NCBI GenBank assembly: GCA_963804005.1
Contig: CAWDOP010000018.1
Location: 62,001-126,000 of the forward strand
DNA: 64,000 nt
Source: JAGXRK01 sp963804005
Lineage (GTDB): Bacteria; Bacteroidota; Ignavibacteria; Ignavibacteriales; Ignavibacteriaceae
Direction of reading: 5' to 3'
Position numbers and translations under genes: made by a program. Below the pieces are notes generated by a model. It made no database searches. It was not told the DNA's origin and saw nothing but the letters and a program-made list of their open reading frames with translations. Of this stretch, positions 1 through 8,591 are shown piece by piece (position 1 is the stretch's first letter; each line of letters opens with the position of its first letter).

Positions 1-13
1 TAAGGAGAAAGAA

Positions 14-2821
14 ATGCTACATATTTTTCAATTTTCATATCGGGTAAACATCCAATTATTTTTGATGTGTTTTGTACTGGTATTTTTATTGATCTCCTCC
101 AGTGCAACATTCGCTCAAAAAAATGGCGCTGTTTCCGGCCGCGTAATGGATGTTGACACCAAAGAGTATCTGCCCGGTGCAAACATTATACTTGAAGGAA
201 CTAACTTCGGTGCGGCTTCGGACCGGAGCGGTAAATACCGCATATCTAATATTCCCCCCGGTGCTTACACGCTTGTTTGTAGTTACATTGGTTATGAAGA
301 TCAATCGGTCGAAATAACTATTGGGGAGCAAGGCTATACTATCGCAAAGGATATTGCAATAAAAGCCAGCGATGTTAAAATGCAGGAAGTTCTGATTTTA
401 GGTTTAACTCAAGGTCAAACCAAAGCACTAAATATTCAGAAAACCTCGGATAATATTATGAATGTTGTTTCCGAGGAACAGATGGAAAAATTCCCGGATA
501 TCAACTCTGCGGAAGTTCTGCAGCGTATGCCGGGTGTTTCAATTCAACGCGACCAGGGTGAAGGACGTTACGTACAAATAAGAGGAACTGCAACCCAGAT
601 GAATTCAATGAAGATTAATGGAGAGGATATCCCTTCACCTGAAGGGGGCGAACGCACAACACAGATGGATATTATTCCGTCAAGCCAACTATCATCAATT
701 GAAGTTATTAAAACATTAACACCCGATATGGATGCAAATTCTATCGGCGGTACTGTTAACCTAGTAACAAAAAGCGCACTCGATTATGAAAAACCGGTTC
801 TTAATGTTACTGCCGGTGGGGGATACGCAGATATCTCCGGAGGAGGTATTTATCAAGGCTCAGTTGATTATGGTACAAGATTCGGTGTGAACAAAGATTT
901 TGGTATCATGTTCGGTGCAAGTTATTTAAGATCAGACCGCGGTTCACACAACAACGAAATGGAGTGGGGTGGTGTTGATGATGTAAATGATAATGAAATT
1001 CCATGGGCTTTAGAGAATTTAGCATTAAGGAATTATGATATTAGACGTGATAGACTTGGTTTCTCTACAAGTTTCGATTATAAACCTAACAATGATAATT
1101 CTTATTCGATTAAAGCAATTTATGATAATTATCTGGACATTGAAAATCGAAATGAACTTACCATAGAACCAGACGGTTTCAATTCAGCTACTGATATTAC
1201 TGAAGCAGAGTTTGTTCATGAGATGAAAGCCAGAGATCAGGAAGCAACACTTTATAGCATAATGGGTACTGGTGAAAATAATTTCGGCGGTTTAACACTC
1301 GATTACTCTCTGTCATACAATTATGGTCAAGAAAAAGAAGACAGGCATTACGAACCGAAGTTTGTGATGGATGAAACACCTGATATGACGTGGAACCTTT
1401 CCGATCCTGATAATCCAAAATTTACAATAACTAGCTTGGACCCGGATTATTACCTTAATGCGTCAAACTTTGTTTTTGATGGTATGGAATATCACGACAA
1501 CTTAACAACTAATACAGATATTATCGGGTCTGTTAATTTTAAGATACCATATAGTTTCTTAGGTAGCCAAGCCGAGTTGAAACTTGGCAGTAAAGTCTCA
1601 ATGAAAGAAAAAGATCGTAAGGAAAATATATGGGCATATGAATGGGATGGTGAAGATGATATATTAATGAGCCAATTTACTGGTGATAATGTATCTGATT
1701 TACTTGACGGTAATTATAATTTCGGACCTACTATTGATGTGGATAAAATGGAATCATTCTTCAATGCCAATAAAAACGATGACTTAGTTGGTGAAATAGA
1801 TAAGGAAGCTTCGGATGCCGCTACTTATGATGCGACTGAAGATGTTTACGCATTTTACCTCATGACTACAATCAATTTAGATAAGGTTACAATTCTTGCC
1901 GGTGTTCGAGACGAAATATCAAAAACATCCTATACCGGAAATGAAGTAGTTTTTGATGATGAAGGTGATTACGTTGAAACTAATCAACTCTCTGCAGAGA
2001 AATCACATAATCATATCTTGCCTTCGCTTCATCTAAAATATGCCGTTTCTCCTCAGACCAATATACGAGCTGCGTTTACAAGTGGTTTAGCGCGACCTCA
2101 TTATGAACATATGGTCCCATACAGTATTGTATTTCAAGAGGATGAACAGATTGAAAGTGGAAATGCAGACTTAATACCAACTACAGCTTACGGATTTGAT
2201 CTATTAGCAGAACATTACTTCTCCGGAATCGGCGTAATCTCTGGCGGAGTCTTCTACAAAATTTTGGAAGATATAATTTATCCTACCGTTATTGAACAAG
2301 ATGGTGGAATTTATGACGGCTATGAAATTTATCAACCATGGCAACCAGAAGGTGCAGATCCTGCTACTATCTTTGGATTTGAAGTAAACTGGCAGCAGCA
2401 ATTGACCTTCTTACCCGGTTTTCTTGATGGATTTGGAATATATGCAAACTATACTCATACCAAATCAACTGCCGATCTACCAGGTAGAGAGGATGCAGCC
2501 TTACCGGGACAAGCAGGTAATACAGCTAATTTTGCATTAAGTTATCAAAAGGCTGGATTTACTGCCCAATTCAGTATTAACTATCAGGACAGTTTTATCT
2601 TTGAAGTTGGTGAAGACGAAGATCACGATATATACTACAAAGATCATATTCAGTTCGACTTCTCTGCTAACCAGGAAATCGTGAAAGGTTTGAGTGTTTA
2701 CTTACAATTTGTAAATCTCAACAATGCTCCACTTAGTTATTATATGGGAAAAGAGAACAGACCAGTCCAACGTGAATTCTACTCATGGTGGATGCAAGCG
2801 GGTGCTAAGTATAGTTTATAG
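14..2821 (+). CDS. TonB-dependent outer-membrane receptor
   Basis: Predicted active-transport receptor of 935 residues in the outer membrane, energised by TonB-ExbBD. Residues 1-35 form a signal peptide (hydrophobic core then SSATFAQ). About 38-118 is a carboxypeptidase-regulatory-like beta-sandwich (GAVSGRVMD, then DRSGKYRISNIPPG), usual in Bacteroidota receptors. About 140-250 is the plug (MPGVSIQRDQGEGRYVQIRG), and the rest is the beta-barrel. The start is fixed by a strong site, AAGGAG at 2-7, just before the ATG. No SusD partner follows; instead a phytase gene begins 94 bp downstream, so phytate or inositol phosphates are the plausible ligand. The family is certain. The substrate is inferred only from the neighbour. 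Confidence 0.93.
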   Translation: MLHIFQFSYRVNIQLFLMCFVLVFLLISSSATFAQKNGAVSGRVMDVDTKEYLPGANIILEGTNFGAASDRSGKYRISNIPPGAYTLVCSYIGYEDQSVEITIGEQGYTIAKDIAIKASDVKMQEVLILGLTQGQTKALNIQKTSDNIMNVVSEEQMEKFPDINSAEVLQRMPGVSIQRDQGEGRYVQIRGTATQMNSMKINGEDIPSPEGGERTTQMDIIPSSQLSSIEVIKTLTPDMDANSIGGTVNLVTKSALDYEKPVLNVTAGGGYADISGGGIYQGSVDYGTRFGVNKDFGIMFGASYLRSDRGSHNNEMEWGGVDDVNDNEIPWALENLALRNYDIRRDRLGFSTSFDYKPNNDNSYSIKAIYDNYLDIENRNELTIEPDGFNSATDITEAEFVHEMKARDQEATLYSIMGTGENNFGGLTLDYSLSYNYGQEKEDRHYEPKFVMDETPDMTWNLSDPDNPKFTITSLDPDYYLNASNFVFDGMEYHDNLTTNTDIIGSVNFKIPYSFLGSQAELKLGSKVSMKEKDRKENIWAYEWDGEDDILMSQFTGDNVSDLLDGNYNFGPTIDVDKMESFFNANKNDDLVGEIDKEASDAATYDATEDVYAFYLMTTINLDKVTILAGVRDEISKTSYTGNEVVFDDEGDYVETNQLSAEKSHNHILPSLHLKYAVSPQTNIRAAFTSGLARPHYEHMVPYSIVFQEDEQIESGNADLIPTTAYGFDLLAEHYFSGIGVISGGVFYKILEDIIYPTVIEQDGGIYDGYEIYQPWQPEGADPATIFGFEVNWQQQLTFLPGFLDGFGIYANYTHTKSTADLPGREDAALPGQAGNTANFALSYQKAGFTAQFSINYQDSFIFEVGEDEDHDIYYKDHIQFDFSANQEIVKGLSVYLQFVNLNNAPLSYYMGKENRPVQREFYSWWMQAGAKYSL

Positions 2822-2831
2822 TAATTAATTC

Positions 2832-2867
2832 TTGACTTGATCACTCCTTAGGGGGTGGTCAAGTCAA
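2832..2867 (+). terminator. Strong hairpin between receptor and phytase genes
   Basis: A 13-bp stem (TTGACTTGATCAC against GTGGTCAAGTCAA, one G-T wobble) closes a short loop just after the receptor stop codon. No long T-run follows on either strand, so it may be a weak terminator, a processing site or a 3'-end stabiliser that sets different levels of receptor and phytase from one transcript. Confidence 0.55.
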
Positions 2868-2915
2868 TATTGGTGAATCTTATCAAAGAGCTTATTTGAT
2901 CAACGAAGGAGAGTT

Positions 2916-4064
2916 ATGATGATCGTGCAAAAATATATCAGAGTAATAATTTTATTCACAGTGATTTCAGTTTTAGTTTCCAGTTGTAAGAACTCAACTG
3001 ATGATTTATCGAATCAAGAAAATGTTATAAATCCGGTTGTTACAACTGAACAAGTAAAATGGGATACAGATGATCCGGCGATTTGGATCAATCCCGAAGA
3101 CCCGTCTAAAAGTTTAATAATCGGTACCGACAAAGATTCCGACGGGGCTCTTTATGTATTTGATTTGAATGGAAAAATAATTGAAGAAAAAACCGTAAGA
3201 AATCTAAAACGTCCTAATAACGTTGATATTGAATACGGATTAATACTTAACGGAAAACAAGTTGACATTGCCGTTGCAACGGAAAGAGAAACTAATAAAA
3301 TCCGTATTTACAGTCTTCCCGATATGAAAGAAATCGACAATGGTGGAATTGAAGTTTTTGAAGGAGAAAAATTTCAGGCTCCAATGGGAATTTCTTTATA
3401 TAAAAGACCTTCCGACAGTGCCATATTTGCCATTGTGAGCAGGAAAGAAGGACCGATGGAGGGATATTTATTCCAATACTTATTGAAAGATGACGGTAAA
3501 GGTAATGTTACTGGAACATTGGTACGCAAGTTTGGAGCCTACAGCGGCAAAAAGGAAATTGAATCAATTGCTGTAGATGATCAATTAGGGTATGTATATT
3601 ATTCAGATGAACAATATGGTGTTAGAAAATATTTAGCCGATCCTGATGCACCAGATGCCGATAAAGAGTTAGGAATAATATACACACAGGATTACACAGA
3701 AGACAATGAAGGCATTTCCATTTATTGCATTGATGATAAATCGGGATATATATTAATTTCCGATCAGAGTGCAAATCGCTTCCGCATTTACCCGAGAGAG
3801 GGGACACCTGCTGATATAGATATAGAAGATCCAGAAGATAGTGTGCCAGCTCGTCCACATTTACATAAATTATTAAAAATTGTTGATGTTTCCACAAATA
3901 ATAGTGACGGTTCGGATGTTACAAGCGTTGCATTGGGAGATATATTCCCTCATGGCCTGTTTGTAGCAATGTCGGATGATAAGACTTTCCAATTATATGA
4001 TTGGTCTGATATCGCTGGAAATGACTTAGTGATTGCTCCTAATGGAGTGAAACAAAAAAAATAG
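2916..4064 (+). CDS. Beta-propeller phytase (3-phytase type), lipoprotein
   Basis: Predicted calcium-dependent phytase that removes phosphates from phytate outside the inner membrane. The N-terminus is a lipoprotein signal with a lipobox ending at Cys24 (VSVLVSSC). The mature part carries the family hallmark TDDPAIWINPEDPSKSLIIG near residues 50-70 and repeated blade motifs; its 382 residues match the usual length of beta-propeller phytases (about 380). GAAGGAGAG lies just upstream of the ATG pair. The gene is followed after 34 bp, with no terminator visible, by uxaE, so phosphate scavenging and sugar-acid catabolism may be co-transcribed. Pairing of such phytases with TonB receptors is known in other Gram-negative bacteria. 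Confidence 0.82.
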   Translation: MMIVQKYIRVIILFTVISVLVSSCKNSTDDLSNQENVINPVVTTEQVKWDTDDPAIWINPEDPSKSLIIGTDKDSDGALYVFDLNGKIIEEKTVRNLKRPNNVDIEYGLILNGKQVDIAVATERETNKIRIYSLPDMKEIDNGGIEVFEGEKFQAPMGISLYKRPSDSAIFAIVSRKEGPMEGYLFQYLLKDDGKGNVTGTLVRKFGAYSGKKEIESIAVDDQLGYVYYSDEQYGVRKYLADPDAPDADKELGIIYTQDYTEDNEGISIYCIDDKSGYILISDQSANRFRIYPREGTPADIDIEDPEDSVPARPHLHKLLKIVDVSTNNSDGSDVTSVALGDIFPHGLFVAMSDDKTFQLYDWSDIAGNDLVIAPNGVKQKK

Positions 4065-4098
4065 CATAAATATATTTTTTCATTTTGAGTGACAAATA

Positions 4099-5343
4099 GT
4101 GGAACTGACTAAATATTCAATTGGTGTAGGGGATAGATTTGCTCATCAAGCAGAAGCGCAGCTTTTAGCAATTATAAAAGCAGAAGATGCAGGTGTATTA
4201 ATTACGCCTGTTTGGAATAAATCATTTCGTGAACATCAAATAATTAAAAGTCGACCAGAAGAAACACGCAGAGAAGTTGATTCTGCGGTAAAATCTCTTA
4301 AGTGGAAACATCCTTATTTTGTTGATGCTGACCATGTTGGGATTAAAACTATAGACCACTTCATTAACTCATGTGATTTCTATACTCTTGATGTTGCGGA
4401 CTTTATCGGTAAGAAAACAGATGATCAAAAACTAAAATCGTTTGTGTATAAAAATAGATCATTCTGCGGGACACTTGATTTACCCGGTCTTAGTGAAGAA
4501 GTTGAAATCAATGAAACAATGATTTTGAAAGCTGCGGAAAAATTTTTATTTGCGGTTGAAGAAGCAGGTAAAGTGTATCGTCATATTTTAGAAAATAAGG
4601 GTAAAAACAATTTCGTGGTTGAAATCTCAATGGATGAAACCAATGATCCTCAAACACCGATTGAATTGCTGTTTATATTGTCTGCAATTGCACAGGAAGA
4701 AATACCTGTCCATACAATTGCACCAAAATTCTCCGGCAGATTTAACAAAGGCGTTGATTATGTAGGAGATGTTGCAAAGTTTAGCAAAGAGTTTGAAGAA
4801 GATGTTGCAATTATAAAATATGCTGTTGAAAAATTTCATCTCCCCGAAAATCTAAAACTAAGCGTTCACTCAGGTAGTGATAAATTTTCAATTTATGGAG
4901 TTATTAGCAAGGCGATAAAAAAGTTCGATGCTGGCTTGCATCTGAAAACAGCCGGTACAACCTGGTTGGAAGAATTGATCGGGTTAGCTTCCTGTGAAGG
5001 TGAAGGTCTTCAAATTGCAAAAGAAATTTATCGTATCGCTTACGACCGTTATGATGAATTATGTGGTCCCTACAAAACAGTTATTGATATTGATACAAAT
5101 AAATTACCTGATCCAAAGGAAGTCGATAAATGGAGTGGTGAAAAATATGCTTCAACTTTAAGGCATAACAAATCAAACAAAGAATACAATTTAAACTTTC
5201 GGCAATTACTTCATGTCGGTTATAAAGTAGCGTCTGAAATGGGAGATCGTTATTTAAATGCCTTGGATAAATATGAAGATGTAATTGCGAAAAATGTAAT
5301 TGAGAATTTATACGAGCGTCATATAAAAAAAATATTTTTTTAA
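4099..5343 (+). CDS. uxaE: Tagaturonate epimerase family protein (UxaE)
   Basis: Resembles UxaE, which converts D-tagaturonate to D-fructuronate and so joins the galacturonate and glucuronate branches in the cytoplasm. The recognised N-terminal signature is YSIGVGDRFAHQAEAQL followed by ITPVWNKS.REH; FVDADHVGIKTIDHF near residue 75 offers likely metal ligands. Its 414 residues suit the family. The start is GTG at 4099, with only a poor ribosome site, so an internal start cannot be excluded. It lies 34 bp after the phytase and 32 bp before the ABM-domain gene. Together with the SDR, epimerase, kinase and Gnd genes downstream it begins a sugar-acid pathway. The UxaC isomerase that would make tagaturonate from galacturonate is not in the window. 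Confidence 0.75.
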   Translation: MELTKYSIGVGDRFAHQAEAQLLAIIKAEDAGVLITPVWNKSFREHQIIKSRPEETRREVDSAVKSLKWKHPYFVDADHVGIKTIDHFINSCDFYTLDVADFIGKKTDDQKLKSFVYKNRSFCGTLDLPGLSEEVEINETMILKAAEKFLFAVEEAGKVYRHILENKGKNNFVVEISMDETNDPQTPIELLFILSAIAQEEIPVHTIAPKFSGRFNKGVDYVGDVAKFSKEFEEDVAIIKYAVEKFHLPENLKLSVHSGSDKFSIYGVISKAIKKFDAGLHLKTAGTTWLEELIGLASCEGEGLQIAKEIYRIAYDRYDELCGPYKTVIDIDTNKLPDPKEVDKWSGEKYASTLRHNKSNKEYNLNFRQLLHVGYKVASEMGDRYLNALDKYEDVIAKNVIENLYERHIKKIFF

Positions 5344-5375
5344 CAGTTAATTCTCTTTTCAAAAAGGAGTCAATC

Positions 5376-5663
5376 ATGCCCCTTCTCACTATTATGGCAA
5401 AAATTAAAGCAAAGCAAAATGCTATCGAGAAAGTTCGTGGAGAATTACTCAAACTTGTTGAACCTACTTGCAAAGAAAAAGGATGTGTAGATTATATACT
5501 TCATCAAGACCTTGAGGATCCGTCAATTATAATGCTGTACGAAAATTGGGAAACCAGCGCAGATTTAGATGCTCACATGAATACAAAACATTTCAAAGAT
5601 TGTTTTACTGAGATTGACGGACTGTATGAATTAGAAGTTCATCGTTTGACAGAATTGAGCTAA
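5376..5663 (+). CDS. Antibiotic biosynthesis monooxygenase (ABM) domain protein, YgiN-like
   Basis: A 95-residue single-domain dimeric alpha/beta-barrel protein. The pattern is a first strand (TIMAKIKAKQ), an amphipathic helix, then YILHQDLEDP and YENWETSADLDAHMNTKHF, which is typical of the ABM/YgiN family. Members act as quinol monooxygenases or bind small ligands; the fold is shared with sugar mutarotases such as RhaM, so a helper role in sugar-acid metabolism is possible but unproven. A good AAAGGAG site precedes the ATG. It sits between uxaE and the PHP gene, in a probable operon. Confidence 0.75.
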   Translation: MPLLTIMAKIKAKQNAIEKVRGELLKLVEPTCKEKGCVDYILHQDLEDPSIIMLYENWETSADLDAHMNTKHFKDCFTEIDGLYELEVHRLTELS

Positions 5664-5794
5664 AATATTTATTAATTAGGATTATAATCATTACTCTTAT
5701 TGCAGTATTTATTATCAGTGAATTTGATATATAAAATATTAAAAAGAAAATCATTTAATAATTTTTAAAGCCATAGTTACTTTTAAGGAAAAAT

Positions 5795-6466
5795 TTGGAA
5801 ATAATTAATCCTGGGAATGAAGATTCCCATATCCATTCGTTAAACTACTCTGATGGGATGAATACGATTGATGAAATTGTAAAATATTCCGGAGAAATTG
5901 GTTTAACTAAAATTGCTATTACAGACCACTGTCAAGAGCATCTTAATAAACGGAACTTTATCAAAAAAAATCATTATAATATAATCGATCGATGGAAGAA
6001 TGTTTATAATGAAGTTGAGGTTAAATTTGGTATTGAAGCAGATCTATTAAATGAAGATGGCGATATTTGTATGGATATACAGGGAATTACTTCAGAAATA
6101 ATATTACTTTCCTCTCACCCGGCGCCAATATACTCCGGCAACCTAACCGAGATTACCGAAGGATATTTAAATGCCATTGAGCGATTTCACAAAAATATTT
6201 CGTTTTTAGCACATCCTTGTTCAATATATTTTGAGGACTATATTGATATAATTGCAATAACCGAATTATGCAATAATTATGAAATTCCAATGGAGCTTAA
6301 TTGTGCTAATCTTGTCAATAAAAGAACGAATTTGAAAAATCTTCAAAGAATGCTGGAAAGATGTAATCAAATTTTCATTAACAGTGATGCCCATACTCTC
6401 TACGAAATTAAAACCTTGAGGGCAACCGGATTTCAGTTTTTAAAAGAGAATGGTTTTATAAATTAA
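5795..6466 (+). CDS. PHP-domain phosphoesterase/hydrolase, function unknown
   Basis: A 223-residue protein with the metal-binding motifs of the PHP superfamily in order: DSHIHS (H-x-H) near residue 11, ITDHC near 49, an EAD near 81, SSHP near 109, AHPC near 136 and INSDAHT near 197. Relatives include histidinol-phosphate phosphatases and polymerase PHP domains; the reaction here cannot be named. The start is TTG at 5795, favoured by TAAGGAA seven bases upstream. Gaps of 131 bp before and about 94 bp after are larger than elsewhere in the cluster, but all genes point the same way. It may act on a lactone, phosphate or cyclic intermediate of the pathway; this is a guess. Confidence 0.7.
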   Translation: MEIINPGNEDSHIHSLNYSDGMNTIDEIVKYSGEIGLTKIAITDHCQEHLNKRNFIKKNHYNIIDRWKNVYNEVEVKFGIEADLLNEDGDICMDIQGITSEIILLSSHPAPIYSGNLTEITEGYLNAIERFHKNISFLAHPCSIYFEDYIDIIAITELCNNYEIPMELNCANLVNKRTNLKNLQRMLERCNQIFINSDAHTLYEIKTLRATGFQFLKENGFIN

Positions 6467-6560
6467 AATTTAATAAATTATTTTGGCTTATAATTGCCGC
6501 GAGTATCTTTGTGATATAGCGAAGTGTGAATTAGAAGAATCAAATATAATCGGAAAGTTT

Positions 6561-7412
6561 ATGGAAAAAATATCATTTGATGATTTGCAAAACAAAATAT
6601 GTGTTATTACAGGTGGCGGAGGTGTAATAGGTTCTACCATTGCAAAAGGACTGGCGGGAAATGGTGTTAAGATTGGTATCCTTGATATCAATAAAGAAGT
6701 TGCTGATAAAACCGTTTCTGAAATTGCTAAAGAAACATCGGCAGAAGTTTATGGAATAGTTGCAGATGTGTTAAATAAAGATTCATTAGAAAGAGCAATG
6801 GAAGAGATTCATTCAAAACTTGGAAGAATTGATTTTCTGATAAATGGAGCCGGGGGTAACTCGCCGAAAGCTACAACAAAATTTGAATTTATGGAACCTG
6901 ATAATGCAGATAATATTGAAGGTGGATTTTTTGGATTAGATGTAGAAGCTTTTAAAAATGTTTTCGATCTTAACTTTCTTGGAACTTTGCTTCCCACAAT
7001 GGTATTCACAAAGGATATGGTGGAGAAAGGTAAAGGTTCTATCCTGAACATTTCATCAATGAATGCCTTTAGACCGTTAACAAAGATTCCCGCTTACTCT
7101 GCTGCAAAATCCTCAATCAATAACTTAACTGAGTGGTTGTCAGTTCATTTTGCAAAGATGAATATCAGGGTTAATGCAATTGCACCGGGATTCTTTTTAA
7201 CACAACAAAACAAATTCCTGCTGATCGATGAGCAAACAAATCAACTAACTGAAAGAGGTAAGAAGATCATTTCGAATACTCCTATGGGAAAGTTTGGTAA
7301 ACCCGATGATCTGCAAGGTACTGTTTCGTATTTATTATCTGATATATCAAAATTTGTTACAGGTGTTGTTATTCCTGTTGATGGTGGGTTTAATGCTTAC
7401 TCCGGTGTGTAA
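6561..7412 (+). CDS. SDR-family D-mannonate oxidoreductase (fructuronate reductase), UxuB-like
   Basis: Predicted to reduce D-fructuronate to D-mannonate with NAD(P)H. It is a classical short-chain dehydrogenase: TGGGGVIG at residues 17-24 for cofactor binding, a GAGGNSP loop, and catalytic Tyr179 and Lys183 in AYSAAK. The insert containing ADNIEGGFFGLD and the C-terminal VIPVDGGFNAYSGV match SDR mannonate oxidoreductases of the Bacillus YjmF type; 283 residues fit. The frame is open back to a TTG at 6483, but the 26 extra residues are unlike the family, and the ATG at 6561 has GGAAAG just upstream, so 6561 is chosen. It lies between the PHP and kinase genes. The substrate is inferred from family and context. 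Confidence 0.78.
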   Translation: MEKISFDDLQNKICVITGGGGVIGSTIAKGLAGNGVKIGILDINKEVADKTVSEIAKETSAEVYGIVADVLNKDSLERAMEEIHSKLGRIDFLINGAGGNSPKATTKFEFMEPDNADNIEGGFFGLDVEAFKNVFDLNFLGTLLPTMVFTKDMVEKGKGSILNISSMNAFRPLTKIPAYSAAKSSINNLTEWLSVHFAKMNIRVNAIAPGFFLTQQNKFLLIDEQTNQLTERGKKIISNTPMGKFGKPDDLQGTVSYLLSDISKFVTGVVIPVDGGFNAYSGV

Positions 7413-7455
7413 TCATTTAAGAAAATAAATAATTAAACATTAATTATTATAAGAG

Positions 7456-8547
7456 ATGCAGAAAATGAGTAATGGTTTGAATATTAATCCAAAAGGCTCT
7501 CTGGATTTTGTGTCGCTTGGTGCGTTAGTGCATCGATTGGATCCAGGTATTATTCCTTTTAGAAAAGCAACAGAATGCAAGATTCATGTAAGTGGTGGAG
7601 AGTTCAATGTAGCAGCAAACTTAGCTGATTGCTTCCGCATGAACACAGGGATTGTAACTGCAAAAGTAAATTATCCTATTGGTGATTTAATTGCTGAGCG
7701 TGTAAAAGCGATGGGTGTGAAACCGTTCTTCAAGGAATTTAAACATAATGGTGTTAATGGACCCAATATGGCAACCGTTTATAGCGATCGTGGTTTTGGT
7801 TTACGAGCTCCGGTAGTTTTCTACAATCGATCTAATGAAGCAGCTGCACTTTTAAAACCTGGTGACTTCAACTGGAATGAAATATTTGACGGTGGAGTTC
7901 GCTGGTTTCATAGTGGTGGAATATTCGCATCACTTTCTGAAACTACCGGCGAACTAATTATTGAGGCAATGAAAAAGGCTAAAAAGGCAGGTGCCATTGT
8001 GAGCTTCGATCTAAACTTCCGTGCAAAATTATGGAATATTTGGGGTGGTGAACAAAAAGCGGTTGAAGTAATAAAACGCATTGTTGAGCACGTAGATGTT
8101 TTGGTGGGCAATGAAGAAGATCTTCAAAAAGGTTTAGGTATTCCTGGTCCCGAGGTCACTACTAAATCGAAACTTGATCCAACCACATTCTTTAGTATGA
8201 TAGATAATGTTGTATCAAAGTATCCCAAAATAAAAGTTGTAGCCACTACGCTTCGTGAAGTACATTCCACGAACCGACACAGCTGGAGTGCAGTTGCCTG
8301 GATCAACGGTATTACCTATTCTGCCCCAACTTGTGAGATGGATGTTTTAGATAGAGTCGGTGGTGGTGATGGATTTGCAAGCGGTTTGATTTATGGTTTG
8401 TTATCAAATGCTGCTCCGGAAATGGCAGTAAAACTTGGATGGGCACATGGTGTGCTTCTAACAACATATCCGGGTGATACAACTATGGCAACCTTAGAAG
8501 AGGTTCAAGCATTCACTGAGGGTGGTTCTGCTCGTATTCAGCGTTAG
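7456..8547 (+). CDS. PfkB-family carbohydrate kinase (gluconate or KDG kinase)
   Basis: Ribokinase-fold kinase of 363 residues. The N-terminal substrate-binding motif SGGEFNVAANLA and the C-terminal DRVGGGDGFASG are both present, with catalytic Asp305 and the anion hole. By similarity alone it would be called 2-keto-3-deoxygluconate kinase. Context argues for gluconate: the next genes are a LarA-type epimerase able in principle to make gluconate and 6-phosphogluconate dehydrogenase, while no mannonate dehydratase or KDPG aldolase is present. The start may be ATG 7456 or ATG 7465. Gaps of 43-44 bp on each side indicate an operon. The family is certain; the substrate is open. Confidence 0.85.
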   Translation: MQKMSNGLNINPKGSLDFVSLGALVHRLDPGIIPFRKATECKIHVSGGEFNVAANLADCFRMNTGIVTAKVNYPIGDLIAERVKAMGVKPFFKEFKHNGVNGPNMATVYSDRGFGLRAPVVFYNRSNEAAALLKPGDFNWNEIFDGGVRWFHSGGIFASLSETTGELIIEAMKKAKKAGAIVSFDLNFRAKLWNIWGGEQKAVEVIKRIVEHVDVLVGNEEDLQKGLGIPGPEVTTKSKLDPTTFFSMIDNVVSKYPKIKVVATTLREVHSTNRHSWSAVAWINGITYSAPTCEMDVLDRVGGGDGFASGLIYGLLSNAAPEMAVKLGWAHGVLLTTYPGDTTMATLEEVQAFTEGGSARIQR

Positions 8548-8591
8548 TCAATAAGTATGTAAATTTAATTTAGAAAGTGTTTCGAATATAA

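Noticed and set aside
6483..6560. N-terminal extension of the SDR from a TTG start
   Set aside because: The extra 26 residues do not match the family, and the ATG at 6561 has a better ribosome site.
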